DNA of 64,000 nt from Cokeromyces recurvatus (Eukaryota; Mucoromycota; Mucoromycetes; Mucorales; Mucoraceae): NCBI RefSeq assembly GCF_025118155.1, contig NW_026251400.1, positions 186,001 to 250,000 of the forward strand, given 5' to 3'. A program made the position numbers and the translations under genes. Under the pieces are notes generated by a model. The model was given only the letters and a program-made list of their open reading frames with translations, was not told the DNA's origin and did no database searches. Below are positions 44,888-58,047 of the stretch, in pieces; position 1 is the stretch's first letter; each line of letters opens with the position of its first letter.

Positions 44888-45842
44888 TTACGTTGAAACA
44901 GAAGAGAGAGAGAAAATAAATAAAATAAAAAGAAGTCATGGTAAATGTAATCGAAAATAAAATACGCCATTTGATTGGGTATCATCATCTCAGCATTTAA
45001 AATGTGCAAACAAAAAAAAAAAAAATACATTTATACACATATGCATATACATTTATATATATACATGTATACACATATGTATATACATGTATATGTATGC
45101 ACACTGCACAACATGTCTTATTATATAACCTCATCTTCATTTGTTTCCAGTAAATAATAGCATAAATGAAATCATCGTCTAATTATAGACTCATGATAGA
45201 TAATGAGTCTACTACTGTATTAAAAAATATTATTGTTAGCTTTTAGCTTTTAGTTTTTTTTTTTCTTATACAGTCTTTTTTTTTTTATTTTTATTTTTTT
45301 ACTATTCTGTAGTGCTATCCTATGTTCTAGCACAAAGAAGAAGTATAAAGGATACTTTCAAGTAATTTGTAACCAACAAACAACTGCTCATCTGAGTAAC
45401 CTAAAAGTCAAATATGACGTCAAACATTCTATTTTGTTGCAATTATTACAATTAGTGTTGTCCTTTTGATTTTAATTAAATCGTCAAAAAATAAATCTTT
45501 TTTTTTTTTTTTTTTTTTAATTAAAATAAACAGTTTATCATATACAATCATATTTAATGTTAAATATAGGATTCTTGCAAAAATCGCAAAGATAAAGTCG
45601 GGATTACCGCCGTAGTTGTCGAACGTGACTAATTTCGATTTAGGTAACATAATACATAATGCGCAGTTCTCTTCCATAACTATAAGAACAACAATAAGCC
45701 AATTTCTATTTTTAATATAAAAAGGCATCTTTTTTTTTTTCTGGATAGATGAAGAAAAAAAAATGATTTTGGCAAAAGTTGTACCAATCTGTAAATCTAT
45801 TATCATTACTGCAAAAAAAAAAAAAAAAAAAAAATAAAATAA
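44888..45842. other. Divergent intergenic region, MED10 and CotH genes
   Basis: Contains a TATACA/CATATG-type repeat at about 45020-45090, T-runs at 45254-45263 and 45280-45290, and a poly-T of 20 at 45500-45518. A minus-strand open frame here has no recognised product. Likely promoter of the CotH gene next to the A-run ending at 45834. Confidence 0.4.
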
Positions 45843-47624
45843 ATGTATTATAAAATGATTAATATACATTTTTTATATATCTGTTTTATAGTATTAGGAT
45901 TATTTACCTTTGCTAATGCGCAATCGGATACTATTCGTTATAATGTTATTAGTTTGATTAACGAAACTCATTCTATGGGCGTTGTTATTGATAATATAAC
46001 TTATCCTTTAATGCCTCATCATTCAGGTATCCCTATCCTTCATTCTGGTGAAGCTCCTATAGCTAAATCGGGTTATAGCTATGTTAAGATTACAAAAGAA
46101 GAAAATAATAATACAGAGGTTGAACCATTTATGCGTAGTCCTTCAACAAAGGATACGGTCAATGAATTCTTTAAACGTTCATGGAATAAGCGTCCATTGA
46201 CTCAGCTTCCTACTCTTTATAAACCATTGGATGATATTCATCGTATCTATTCTCAGTTACATATCGATGATGAAATTCCTACAATTCACTTGATAGCTAG
46301 TCAAAATGATATTGACAAGCTACATACTAGCAATTCAACCGAGGATATTGAGGTCACAGCTAACATGACTTATGTTACACTGAATGACACCCTAGTTTTC
46401 CAAAATACGACTCTTTCCTTATCTGGACGAAGTTCTAGGTGGATGCCTAAGCTTTCTTATAATATTAAGCTAGATAAAAAGGATCGTCTTTATGACTATA
46501 GACGTTTGAAACTTAGAGCTTTATATACGGATCCATCCTATATACGTGAAAAGATGGCTTATGATGTTATCAAATCTGTTGGCTTACTCTCCTCTGAACT
46601 CTCTTATGTTCGTGTTATGATAAATCATCATGAAATAGGTTTGTTTGGTCTGATTGATACCTTTAAGGATCCTTGGTTAGCTAATGTTTTTGCTAATGGT
46701 AATGAAGACTATAAGAATGGCTATCTGTATCAAGGTGTCTTTATGTCCCCTACTTCAGGTCTTACTAATCATACCTCTGACCTTGCTTACTATGATAACA
46801 TCACAGAGTATTCGGATGGACAATATAAAATTAAGGTTGAGCCCTCTGATGGAGAAGGAGGAGAAGTGAAAGATGCTTATGAACCTTTGATGGCATTTAC
46901 AAAGTTTATTAAAGATGCGCCTACAAATACATCCGATGCTGTTACTGAATGGAGAAAGCATCTTAATACTGAATCGTTTCTCCGTTCTATGGCTCTTGAA
47001 GTCATCTTGGGCTATTCTGATGGTTATCTATCTATGGCTGATAACTATTATCTCTATCAAAACCCTGACAGGAATAACTTTTTTTATATCTCTTCTGATA
47101 TGGACTTAACCTTGGGCTCTACCATGTTTAAATTAGATTGGATGTGGAGTGGTAACTATTCTACTTTCCCTGGCATGGGTACAAGACCCTTAATGAACAA
47201 AATACTGCAAGTTCCTGAGTTCAAGCAACGTTATGAAGAATTATTAGTAGATATTGCAAAGAATTTAGTTAATCCTGTTGTCATGAATAGCCGTATTAAC
47301 GACATTGTCAACATGCTTGAAGAAGATGTTGAATGGGATCGAAGATTGCCACGTGTTGGTAAAGATGTCTTTTCTGAGATGGTTAATAATAACATAAGCT
47401 CTGAAGTCACTGCTGTTATAGGTAACGAGATACCCTCTAATTTTGATTTAGATACAATGCTTGATTTCCTTTTCAATTCGAACGAGACTATTTCTTTTAA
47501 GGACGCTGTGAATGGCCCTACTGGTCGTAAATCGTTATCAGGTGTTAAAGAATGGATTCATAATATCAGCAAGAATATTTTAAGTTTTTACAATCTTAAT
47601 ACAGGCAATACCTCTGTATTCTAG
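45843..47624 (+). CDS. CotH-family secreted/cell-surface protein
   Basis: A single exon of 593 residues from ATG 45843 (or 589 from ATG 45855). The N-terminus is a signal peptide (FLYICFIVLGLFTFANA, cleavage before QSD). The CotH kinase-like domain shows LKLRALYTDPSYIREKMAYD, YVRVMINHHEIGLFGLID, MADNYYLYQN and the metal-binding FYISSDMDLTLGS. Several N-glycosylation sites are visible. CotH proteins are atypical secreted kinases, abundant in Mucorales and first known from Bacillus spore coats. Some Mucorales members act in host-cell attachment, but nothing in this sequence alone assigns that role. No clear GPI signal is seen at the C-terminus. Confidence 0.92.
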   Translation: MYYKMINIHFLYICFIVLGLFTFANAQSDTIRYNVISLINETHSMGVVIDNITYPLMPHHSGIPILHSGEAPIAKSGYSYVKITKEENNNTEVEPFMRSPSTKDTVNEFFKRSWNKRPLTQLPTLYKPLDDIHRIYSQLHIDDEIPTIHLIASQNDIDKLHTSNSTEDIEVTANMTYVTLNDTLVFQNTTLSLSGRSSRWMPKLSYNIKLDKKDRLYDYRRLKLRALYTDPSYIREKMAYDVIKSVGLLSSELSYVRVMINHHEIGLFGLIDTFKDPWLANVFANGNEDYKNGYLYQGVFMSPTSGLTNHTSDLAYYDNITEYSDGQYKIKVEPSDGEGGEVKDAYEPLMAFTKFIKDAPTNTSDAVTEWRKHLNTESFLRSMALEVILGYSDGYLSMADNYYLYQNPDRNNFFYISSDMDLTLGSTMFKLDWMWSGNYSTFPGMGTRPLMNKILQVPEFKQRYEELLVDIAKNLVNPVVMNSRINDIVNMLEEDVEWDRRLPRVGKDVFSEMVNNNISSEVTAVIGNEIPSNFDLDTMLDFLFNSNETISFKDAVNGPTGRKSLSGVKEWIHNISKNILSFYNLNTGNTSVF

Positions 47625-47822
47625 TAAAACTAAAATTTTATCTGCACATGAAATGTAGTTTATTATAACTTAAAACAATCTCCTGATTGTGTATCTGTAA
47701 CTTTCAAAAGAAAAAAAAAATATTCTTTAAATAAATATAATATGTGTAATTATCTACGTATTTCTCTTTTTTTATACAATGCTTTTTATTTTATTTTATT
47801 TTATTTTTTTTTAAATCCTATA

Positions 47823-48673
47823 TTATGCTTTTAAAACACGCTTTACAAGGCTTTCAATGCCTTCATTATTTTTAATAGCATCCTCTAAACTCTTGAGAGC
47901 ATATTTAGCCAACATATCCACTTCTACATTCACTCTATCTCCAATCTTTTTAGAGGGCATAATGACATGAGCTTGTGTATGAGCAATCATCATGATAGAA
48001 AATGTACACTGGTCATCATCCACGTCGCATACAGTAAGTGAAGTCCCATCTAAACAAATAAAGCCCTTAGGGATAATATATCTCATCTTATCTTTATCAG
48101 CTTTGTCTAATTGAAACGTGAACCAAATCGAGTTTCCTTCTGGTTTGATATGAATGATCTTAACTGTCGTATCTACATGTCCCTGAACCATATGTCCACC
48201 AAATCGCTTATTTGAATCCATAGCGCGTTCTAAATTCACTTTATCTCCCACCTTTAAATCACCTATTGTCCTAATTAAATATATAATTTTCCCTCTTCCT
48301 CTCTCTTTCTTTCTCTAGTATCTTTTTTTTTTTATTTATTTATTAATCCAATCTTACCTAAATTTGTACATCTTAAAGTTTCAGGTGCAACACCTACTTT
48401 GAAAGAATCTTTATTGAATTCAGTCACAGTTAAGCAAGTACCTAATATTATATATTATTTAGAATTGAAATGACCTTTTTTTTTTTTTTTTCTATATTTC
48501 TTTTTTTTTATTATATTACCATTGATAGCAATACTGTCACCTAAATGACAATCATTCAAAATTTCTGAAGCTTCCGAGATGGTAATAGTCCATCCATTTC
48601 CACCTGATTCAGTATTGTCTAATTCCTTAATGGAAGAGACTTTACCCATAAGTTCGACAAGTCCTGTGAACAT
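47823..48673 (-). CDS. RIB5: Riboflavin synthase
   Basis: Exons 48673-48520, 48441-48358 and 48262-47823 encode 225 residues. Two tandem lumazine-binding repeats are present. The first begins MFTGLVELMGKVSS and includes DSIAINGTCLTVTEF and VAPETLRCTNLG. The second has KRFGGHMVQGHVD and IPKGFICLDGTSLTVCDV. The MFTGLVE start is diagnostic of the enzyme. Reaction: dismutation of two 6,7-dimethyl-8-ribityllumazine to riboflavin and a pyrimidine; last step of the pathway, cytosolic, working as a trimer. Convergent with the CotH gene, about 200 bp apart. Confidence 0.95.
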
Positions 48674-49260
48674 TCTTGTATGTATATATGAAATATTTTA
48701 AACGAGGGAAAATAAAATAAAAATAAAAAACTAAAATATTTATAATATAAAATGAGAGGCATAAATGCTACTACGAATTTTTATGTTTTACATTGATTTG
48801 TCATAAAAACTTCCAGTCACATCAGTATTTGGGGGAAAAAAAAAATTATGTAAGATTGTGTGCAGGATTATCATATTTATAACGAATTAGTAACATATAC
48901 ACACAAACATACATATACAGATATATTTCTTCCTCTGTGCCTTAATCAAGACGTTTCGATACTTGAATCTATTTTATACTTTCTTCTTATAAACATAATG
49001 GCTCTTTTATATACATATACATATGTATATATATTGATTTACTTCTACTTTATATAAAAAAGAATTCATAATATTGATAATTACATGAAATAGATTGCAT
49101 AAAATTATTATTTTGAGGAAAAAAAAAAACGAGTTTTTATTTAGATATTAATTGATATTTATATATATTTCAGATTAAAAAAGAACAAGAAGGGTATTAA
49201 TAGATATGTATAGATATGCTATAAATATATGAGGAAGAGGAGGAGGAAAAAAAAAAAAAC
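48674..49260. other. Intergenic region between RIB5 and hexose transporter genes
   Basis: AT-rich; TATACATA-type repeats at about 49010-49033. Holds the promoter of RIB5 and the 3' region of the transporter. No gene seen. Confidence 0.45.
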
Positions 49261-50760
49261 CTAAGAACTCTTTTCAAAGCCCTTGACAATATCTTCGAGG
49301 GAACGGCCCTTGGTTTCAGGGACTTTAAGATAAGTGAAAGCAAAGGCAAGTGCAGCAACACCAGCAAAGATAGCGAAGGAGTAACCTTTGATACCTTCAA
49401 AGACAAGAGGGAAACATTGACCAATGACAAAGTTAGTAGCCCAGTTGACAGCAGTAGCTACAGCACCAACAGCAGAGGAGGCATAGACAGGTGTGACTTC
49501 AGAGGTAATCATCCATGGGATAGGTCCGACACCAATAGCAAATGAAACAACATAACCAAAGACGGCGACAACCAAAAGGGGTCCCAAGCTATAGACATAA
49601 CCAATGATCAACAAGACACAGAAGATACAGGCACCTGCTTCAGCAATCAACAAAAGGGGGCGACGACCCATACGATCAACCAAGATTAAAGAAAGAATAG
49701 TAGAGGCAAAGTTGACAACGGTAGTGACAATAGCCATGTACTTGGACATCTCAGCAGAGAAGGACATGTTAAAGATAGTAGTAGAATAATACATGACAGC
49801 ATTAATACCAATCATTTGTTGAATGACGTGAAGAGCAAGGACAGTGAGGGCAATACGACGAATAAGTGAATCAGTAAAGATCTGGATCATGTTCATGGAT
49901 TCACGAGCACCTTCATCAGCAGTAACAATACCATCTTCAATTTGATCATCAAAGGACTTGGTCTCATCTTTATTGGTGGCAGAGGCACTACTATCCATAC
50001 CAGTAATAGCTCTAGCAGCAGCAGCACCAAGTTGACCTTCAACCATACCATAGAATTCCTTATCAATGTTTGTGTTAGGACGAAGTCTTTGAAGTGATTC
50101 TCTGGCTTCTTCAATACGGTTAATAGAGATAAGATAACGAGGAGATTCAACACAACCAGACATCAAGAAGAATTGAGCAATAGCAGGGAGAGCAACAAGG
50201 GCATAATTAATACGCCAGAGAGGAACATTTGCCAAGGGGAGACCGATAACAGAGGCAAGCAAGATACCAATGACAATAGCAAATTGATTACAGGTACCCA
50301 TAGTACCACGAGCCTTGATAGTAGAGATTTCACCAACATAGGTAGGAGTAGCCAAGGAACCGAGACCACAAGAGAGACCACAGAGAATACGACCCACAAT
50401 AAACATGGCAGGGTTTACTGCAACACCTTGTAAAAGACCTCCAAGTATCCAACCCAAATTATTAAAAATAATCGTCTTCTTACGACCAAACTTGGTTTGA
50501 ATATTACCACCAAAGAAGCCACCAAGAAGACCACCAACACAGAAAGAAGAGACAGCAAAGCCCCAAAGACTAGTATTCATAGGGAGACAATCAGGGAAGG
50601 CGCTACTAGAGATACGAGCACTGCCATTTTCACAAGAGTGAGTCACTTCACCAGGTACATTAGCAGAACCAATTACCCAACCATTACTAAATGAACCAAG
50701 ACAGGCTACTATCACACAGTAGACCATATATTTAGGTAATTTAAGATCAAGAGAATCCAT
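49261..50760 (-). CDS. MFS hexose transporter
   Basis: A single intronless frame of 499 residues with 12 expected membrane spans. Sugar-porter marks are TKFGRKKT after TM2, the GRILCGLSCGLGS stretch, CVESPRYL at the end of the first half, QQMIGINAVMYYSTTIF (the QQxxGxN sugar-binding motif of TM7), VDRMGRRPLLL and KVPETKGRSLEDI near the C-terminus. An acidic cytosolic loop lies between TM6 and TM7. It is closest in pattern to GLUT-type glucose facilitators rather than proton symporters, but the substrate cannot be fixed. Codon use is more GC-biased than its neighbours, as in highly expressed genes such as eL24 and eS25 here. Confidence 0.93.
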   Translation of the reverse strand: MDSLDLKLPKYMVYCVIVACLGSFSNGWVIGSANVPGEVTHSCENGSARISSSAFPDCLPMNTSLWGFAVSSFCVGGLLGGFFGGNIQTKFGRKKTIIFNNLGWILGGLLQGVAVNPAMFIVGRILCGLSCGLGSLATPTYVGEISTIKARGTMGTCNQFAIVIGILLASVIGLPLANVPLWRINYALVALPAIAQFFLMSGCVESPRYLISINRIEEARESLQRLRPNTNIDKEFYGMVEGQLGAAAARAITGMDSSASATNKDETKSFDDQIEDGIVTADEGARESMNMIQIFTDSLIRRIALTVLALHVIQQMIGINAVMYYSTTIFNMSFSAEMSKYMAIVTTVVNFASTILSLILVDRMGRRPLLLIAEAGACIFCVLLIIGYVYSLGPLLVVAVFGYVVSFAIGVGPIPWMITSEVTPVYASSAVGAVATAVNWATNFVIGQCFPLVFEGIKGYSFAIFAGVAALAFAFTYLKVPETKGRSLEDIVKGFEKSS

Positions 50761-52143
50761 ATGTTATATAATAAATAGTATATATTAATTCAGTTAAAAA
50801 AAAAATAGATAAATAAATGTAAATGTATATAAATAGTTGGCTATATTTGTTTGTTATATAAAAGAATTGAATGTATAATAAAGTCAACACAGTCAAAATA
50901 GACCTTGCTTTATATATTAATTTTATGTTAATGCTGATTGTTTTCTATATATGCTTGTTTTACTTTAAAGGAAAAATTCTCTTTTCCAATTTTTCTATAA
51001 TAAATGTCAGAAATTCATTTTAATTTACTGCTTTTAGATTTTTATTTTTTATGGAAAAATGGAATAAATAATTAAAAAAAAAAAAAAAAAATTATTTTCA
51101 AGTAGCTTCTCTTCAGTTTAACCCTTGAATATTAAGTTTGATAGAATCTATTCTAACAATAACTTTTTAGGGGATTTCAGGGATTATTATTTTGTATATA
51201 AGCATTTGTGTATTTTTTTTTTCATTTATGACTGAGTTATTTTTATTTAGTCTTTACTTCTTACATAATACAACTATTTAATGTTCTTTACATTATTGAA
51301 AACAGTGTCATGTTCTTTTGCATATTGAGCCTTTTACACAATACCACTGCAAATCAATCATCAAGTAATGAAACCGTTGTTATTATATGACTTTTTTTTT
51401 TCTTTTTACTAGTAGTTAAACTTCTTTCTATTAAAAAGATGCCCTGATGTACCCAAAAAAAAAAATATGTATATAATATAGAGTTTTCTAATAAGAATAA
51501 TCGTCCTACAACAAAACATTTCAAGAAATATGTTTTTTTTTCTCCTCAAATAATCAAGGGTGATGTTCTAACTTCATAAGCTATAATAGAGGGTTTTTGT
51601 TTTACTATATATTACATATAAATATTGTTTTGCTTGGAGGATATGTAGCGTATATTGTTTGTAACGTTTAATATTGACTTTTATAAACTTATATGAATAC
51701 ATGAGTTTGGCTATATCAATTTTTATATTTATAGTGTATATTTATAATACTTGAATAGCAATCTAAAGCATAAAAAAAAACAACAATAATAGAAAGGGTA
51801 ATTACATTATATGTATATGTATATATGCTTTTTTTTTCTTTTTTTGAAAAGTAGGTATAGAGCCCTTTTTGATCCAGTATAATTTTACAAATATTACCAA
51901 TATAACTTATATATTTATTTAAATGAAAAAAAAAAGTATCACATAATTTTATATGGTAGCTATACTATTATATTTGTATAATAAGGTATACAACAACAAG
52001 ACACATTATATAATACATAATATGCATACATACATAACAAGGTGTGTTATTGGTAATTCAAACTATTATTATATTGTGCCGCCCTTTCATTGTATTCAAA
52101 TAAATGGTATAAGATGTGTGATTTTTCTCCAATACTATTTTAA
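50761..52143. other. Long AT-rich intergenic region
   Basis: No gene recognised in about 1.4 kb. It has A/T-runs (51074-51090, 51212-51219, 51538-51544) and serves as promoter of the transporter and 3' flank of the kinase gene. Confidence 0.45.
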
Positions 52144-53031
52144 TTATTGGGCTGTAATCCATTTATGCTCTAAGGCTGCTTGAGGCGTCATACGCTTCGC
52201 TGGATCCCATTGTAAACACTTTTCAATAAAGTTAATAAATACAATATCACAGTTTTTAAGAACCTGTAATAGTGATCGAGTGGCTGGAAATCTTTTCTCT
52301 CCTTTAGAATTTGTGATAATACGTGGATGACCCATTGAGTCTATTGAAATTCATTTTATAAGAAATATATCAATCATATATGTATTTGTAATGCTTACCG
52401 AAAAATAACTTTCTTCTTGAGCATTTTTCAATTAAACGTCTATCAGGTAACCCTATTACCTCCATAATACAATTCAATTGTTCTTGTTCATTTTCTCCAG
52501 GAAATAATGGTAATCCAGTATAAAGTTCTGCTAAAATACATCCCAAACTCCACATATCAATTGCTTTATGATAAGGAAGACCTAATATAACTTCTGGTGA
52601 CCTATAAAAACGACTTTGAATATATGTGTATACTTTTTGTTTTTATTTATTTATTTATTTTTCAAGAAATAAAATGTTAGTAAAAATAAAAAATAAAAAA
52701 AATATAAAAAATAAAATAAAAAATAAAAAATACATATACATTTCTATATTTACTTCTTTCTGATTCAAAGCAACTACTGCCAAAATCGATTACTTTTATG
52801 CTAGTTTTCCCTGGATGTTTCAACATAATATTCTTAAAAATAAAAAAAAAAAAAGTCAACATGTGGGATACTATTTCTTTTTCTTTTTCTTTTTCTTCAT
52901 ATAAATATATATATTTGTATATACCTCAGGCTTTAAATCACAATGAATTAAATTATGTTTAGCTAATAATGTTAATGATTGAAGTATTTGAACAGTAATC
53001 CTAAAACACATATTTAATGATTATTACGAAA

Positions 53032-53071
<40 letters not shown>

Positions 53072-55821
53072 ATATAACTTACTTTTTAATGAGATTAAGG
53101 CTAAATCCCTGGAAATGATTGCTCTTGATAAACTCATAAAGGTTCATACATAGGCATTCAAAGGCAATACACAAGTGATTTCTAAAGTAAAAATAATCTG
53201 TCAATTTAATTGTATGATATGTATCATCCGGATCCCATTCAACTAATTTTTTTAGGATATCTATCTCTGTCATTGCCTGAGCATGAAATCTCCTTTTATT
53301 ACGGATAAGTTTAATGGCGACTGTTTGTGCTGTTTGATGATCAATACATTTAACGACTTGGCCAAAGGAACCTCTTCCGAGGACATCAATCACTTCATAT
53401 CGGTAAGCCAAATGGTCTTGAATAACAATCTTATAATCTCCACGCTCATCATCATGTCCAAAGTTGTTGACAATATTCAATGTGCCATTCTTTTTATTTG
53501 CTGCATGAGGTCCTACAAAGTAAATATGACTATAATTGTGTATCTCTATTTGTCTTTCAAACTCTGAAAGATATTGACCGTAATATTTGAGTGCCATTTG
53601 GACACTCTTAGGAGATCGAGCGCCCTCAGTCTCATGCAATTGACTGTTATTTGTTAATAATTTTCTTTCATGATGCTGCTGCTGCTGCTGCTGATGATGA
53701 TGATGATGAATACTAGAGGAACGTGGCAGTTGAGTGGTGGCTGAATTAGAGTGTCGTAATATCTGACCAAAATTGGAGGCTATAATATTGCTGTTATCAA
53801 CAGTATTTCTGTATTTTGATGATGATGATATAGCTGGTTTTTCTTCTTTTGGTTGCCTACAGCTTACAGTTCGTCTCACCTTATTGTTGCTTGTAGATGG
53901 AATAGGGTTTGTGAATGAAATAGTAGGTATAGGACCTTTATGGCTATTGTTTTTAATTAATTTTCTATCATTCGAAGGGATTTGATGATTGTTAACATAC
54001 ATGGCTGATGATTTTTGTTGATTTGGCATTAATGTCTCGAGCCCTACTCCAGTTAAACTCGTATCATTAGGTAAAACTGATGTATATGTCTTTTGTTTCA
54101 TCGACCTGTTAGCATAAATATCTAAAGAGGGTGCTAGTGAAGGCATTTTCATCTTTGATGTGTCATTAGGAGTTGATGTAGATACACTTTGTCCAGGAAT
54201 TATCACGCTGTTTGGAAAAGGATCCTTTTGTGGATTTATAGAAATTTTAAGCTGGATAGGATTCAACTTCATAGGTGGTAACGGTAATGCTGGTATAGGT
54301 GGTGGAGTTGTCAAACTTCCAGGTAAAGTCTGAATAGAATAAAGATCAGTTATTCAAAAAAAAAAAAGATAAACTTTTATTTATTTATACCTTTCCTCGT
54401 TTACGCCTAAGAATAGATTTGTTTTCTGATGACGATAGTGACGGCAAGAGTGATAATGATTGCTCTTTCCGGATCTGTTGTTGTTTCTCTGGTAATTTTA
54501 AATTATTTGTGTAAGAAGGATGAGCTTTTCTTTGAATTTCTAATGCTTTTATATCCTCTTCAATTTGAGCAAAATCATAACTTAAACTCTTTGCATAATT
54601 CAATGTTGCAAGTGAAGCAGTAGTAGTAGTAGAAAGGTACGAAAATTCTTCCTTCATTTTTAGTAGAGGATCTGCTACTACTACTACTACTTCTTCTTCT
54701 TTTTCTTTTTCTTCTTCTTCTTCTTCTTGTACGAACCGGACATTGTTATGACTTTTATCGATAGAGCTATTTTTGTTATTAAAGTTATTGGTATTTGCGA
54801 AATCACTTGTATTATTCATATGTCTTTGAATTAGTGTTGATGATGGTATATTATTCTCCTTTTTCCGAAGTGAACTACTTCTTGATGCTAATTTATGGTA
54901 CTTTGGTACAGGAGGTACAGGAGGTATATCAGATGTCTCTATTGTCTTTAAACTGCTAGTTCGAGGCGGAGGAGGAGAATAAGTAAAAGAGCGATGACGG
55001 CTTTGAGGGGTATAACCCTGGTATTCAGATAGCCCATTATGAATGGTATTTAGCAATAAGGGTTTCTCCTGATGTTGACGCTGATTAATCATACTTGAAG
55101 AAACGGTCTTTCTTGGCTCGTAATGAATGGGCAAACCTGCTGGTTGCTCTTCAGGTGCTCGCAACGTGTTTTTTTCCTTGGTTAAAGTTAATTTGCGTTT
55201 AATTTTATTCACAAGTGGTATGCATGGTTTCTTTTCTGGTAACTGGGGCGATGGCATTTGAAACTGATCTTTGCTTTGAGAGGAAAGTGAAAATGATCGA
55301 GATTTAGATCGTGCTGAATGATCTCGCATTGATTTTGCCTTTCTAAGTGTTACAACTACTTTTTCTTTCGGTTGAGCAGGATGAAAAGTACGACGATGGG
55401 ATCTTTCAATCATGTCCTTTTCTAGTTGGTGATGTACACTCTGATCTTGCTTGGGTCTTTCCTTTTTAATATATTCTGTTTCTTGACCAGTAGAGTCATG
55501 AATTTCCGAATAATTATAAGCATCTAACCAATCTTGTCCGGAGGAGTTTAAGATGTCCATATATGAAGGCATAAGGTGATTTACTTCTGAACTGGTTGAG
55601 TCATGTAACGGCATCTTTAAAGATGTCATCTGGTTTGGTCTATTTATCTTACATACTGTTGCTTTTGTTGAATGTGTTTTAAAATGATATCGTGAAGAGG
55701 AGATTGTATTCGCGGAGCGACTCGCCCTTAAAGGACGAATATCATCAGAATTTCGTTCAACTTGTTGAATGTTATTATTATTATTAAGCCATATTTCAAA
55801 CTGTTGTTCAGATGAAGACAT
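52144..55821 (-). CDS. DYRK-family protein kinase, class 2 (DYRK2/Pom1-like)
   Basis: Six exons (55821-54391, 54329-53083, 53000-52925, 52832-52754, 52632-52399, 52340-52144) give 1087 residues. About 700 residues of disordered Ser/Pro/Lys-rich sequence with poly-His/Gln precede the DYRK homology box ([17 protein letters not shown] region and NYSHIYFVG). The kinase domain has [31 protein letters not shown], the DFGSSC magnesium loop and [18 protein letters not shown] with the activating YxY tyrosine. Class 2 DYRKs autophosphorylate that tyrosine during synthesis and regulate polarity and cell-cycle entry (Pom1 in fission yeast). Intron 2 contains a 38-nt poly-A. The family is certain; the subfamily is inferred from the NAPA-like region. 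Confidence 0.9.
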
Positions 55822-56926
55822 GAATGAGAGTAGAATAAAGCTCAATAATAGAAAAGAAAACTATTATTCCAAACAGAAAAGTAATCTAAAATTTGTCGGT
55901 GTTTATTAGTAAAAGGAGTATAAATTAGTGAAGTGGTAGTTTCTATCCACTGTTGCATACTTTTTATTACCATGGTTTTAAGAAGCAATATAATACCATA
56001 TTAGAATTGTATATCATTACTGTATTTTTTTTTTAAACTTGAATAAGCTAATTGTTATATAAAGTATTCATTTATGCCTGTAATATAAATAAAAAAAAAA
56101 AAAGAGAGAGAGAGAGAAACAGAAAATTCAACCATGGGAACGAACTGCAAGAACAATTTTTTTTTTTTTTTTTTTTTTTTTGTAATAATTGTTGTTTCAC
56201 ATTTTATTCCAGTCTTCACTTACTATCAAATAGTAAATACTAACTAAAGATTATTTATATACTATTGTTTAGGTACTCTAATATATATGTTCATAGCAAT
56301 ATATAATTTTTTTTGTAGAATTATAACAACTTTGTCTTTATTTTATTAGATAAGTTTATCTTTGCCTTAAAAGAAATACAGGTCCAATAGAAGTTATTAT
56401 TGTTAGCGAATATCTAAGAATATAGGCTTTTAAAATATGCAGCAACTTTTAGATAAAGTAGTATTAATATGACATAACAAAGAAATAAAGGTAGGGTAAG
56501 GGGGGTGGGAGAGAGAGAGAGAGTGTGTGTGTGTGTGTGTGTATGTGTGCTTGAGTGACAGACAGACAGAGTTATATGTTTTAATGTAAATCCATTCAAG
56601 TAAAGTATTATTTACTAGTGTGTATGTGTATAGAAGCAAGAAGATACATAATTTTCTTCTTAATCTTTTACAATAACGCCTTGAAGGAGTTCTTAAAAAA
56701 CTGGTAATAAACGCCCTTTGCATTTAAGACAGTATATTTATTACTTTGATAGATAAAATAAAAGATTTATTTTGATTTTCATCATGAATCCCTGCTCTTT
56801 TGTACATTATGATAGGCTAATTTCTAATACCTTTTGTTATAGCAATCTTATTTTTAGAAAATGATAATAATACATTTCTTATTTCTATTTGCTTTTTATA
56901 AAAAATATACATATTATTCCATTTAT
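55822..56926. other. Intergenic region with TG/AG microsatellite
   Basis: A GA then GT repeat lies at about 56508-56543, and a T-run of 22 at 56158-56180. Open frames over the repeat are artefacts of its periodicity. No gene seen. Confidence 0.5.
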
Positions 56927-57971
56927 TTATAATTCTTCATGTACAATGAAAGGCTGTTTTTTGGTTCGTTCACTTAACGGAATATAAGGAGGAGGCGAAG
57001 GCAATCTTTCCTTACGATCAGCATATAAAGCAAAGACATTATTACCGCGGATTTCTAGGGCTCCTTTTCTACCACCATAGGCATTTGAAATACCTATATC
57101 AATCAAGATGACTTTACCACCGCAACGTGTATGAATGGCACCATCATGTTGAACTGTATGACCTACTACCATACGATTTGCTTCTAATAATTCTAAGGCT
57201 TCATCTAGTATATCACATACTTTAGATTCATCATCCAAAGCATAACCTCGATACCAAGTTGGACCATAGCCACCAAATAGACCATACTTATCATCACCAT
57301 AGTGACCATGTGATTCCATATAGGGTATAATACTTTCATGTGTTTGGTCGTTGATCCAATCTATACCGCGGCGACTGAAAAAAGGTGTTATACCACCATG
57401 ACAAAAGACAGTAGAGCCCACTTTAGTTGTCATGTTGAGTAATGTTAGATATTGGCCAATAAAGCCATCTTTTTTAAACGCAAGCTTTCGTGCTTCAAAT
57501 CCTCCAAAAGTTTCTACTTCATCTGGATATACATACCGCCAATCACCTACAAGATTCATGATTTCATGATTGCCAAGCAAAGGAATAACAAGTCCGCCAT
57601 GAAGTGGTGCCTCATCACGTAGATTTTGAATAAGCTCATAAAGTTTAATGGTATCAAGACCTCTATCTAATACGTCGCCCTATGATTAATAAAATAATAT
57701 AGCTACAAGTGATTAATACATCATATTATCCAAAGGGAGAAGGAAGAATTTTTATTTAATTTATTACAGTTTGAACAAAAATAGCATCACCTCCAATCCA
57801 ATGGAGATCATTGTCAATGAGGCCTGAAAACTTTAGAATCTCAAGTGTATTAGCCAAGCTTCCATGAAGGTCACCCAGAGCTACTATTCGACGTTCATCA
57901 TCAATTTTAGCTGTTACGTTGGAAACAAATAAGATGCAACTAAAAAATAAGAAAGTTGCACCTAGAAGCAT
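56927..57971 (-). CDS. Secreted Shewanella-like PPP phosphatase (metallophosphoesterase)
   Basis: Exons 57971-57768 and 57679-56927 encode 318 residues. The first 21 residues form a signal peptide (MLLGATFLFFSCILFVSNVTA). PPP metal and catalytic motifs are complete: ALGDLHGS, GDVLDRG, LLGNHEIM, FCHGGITP and VVGHTVQHDGAI. A glycine-rich loop GLFGGYGPTWYRGY replaces the usual PP1/PP2A C-terminal elements, as in bacterial-like SLP phosphatases. Expected to dephosphorylate proteins in the secretory pathway or outside the cell, possibly tyrosine as shown for plant SLP2. No transmembrane anchor or ER retention signal at the C-terminus. Confidence 0.87.
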
Positions 57972-58047
57972 TTTTTTTTTTTAAGTTATAGAAAGGAAAA
58001 AGAATATAAATAAAGAAAAAAAAAGTATACAACGTTAAAATTTATTT

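Noticed and set aside
45429..45869. 146-codon minus-strand open frame upstream of the CotH gene
   Set aside because: It runs through poly-T/poly-A tracts, overlaps the CotH signal peptide in antisense, and shows no domain or intron-supported extension.
56414..56723. Two overlapping minus-strand frames with THTHTHT and LSLSLS
   Set aside because: They are translations of a GT/GA microsatellite.
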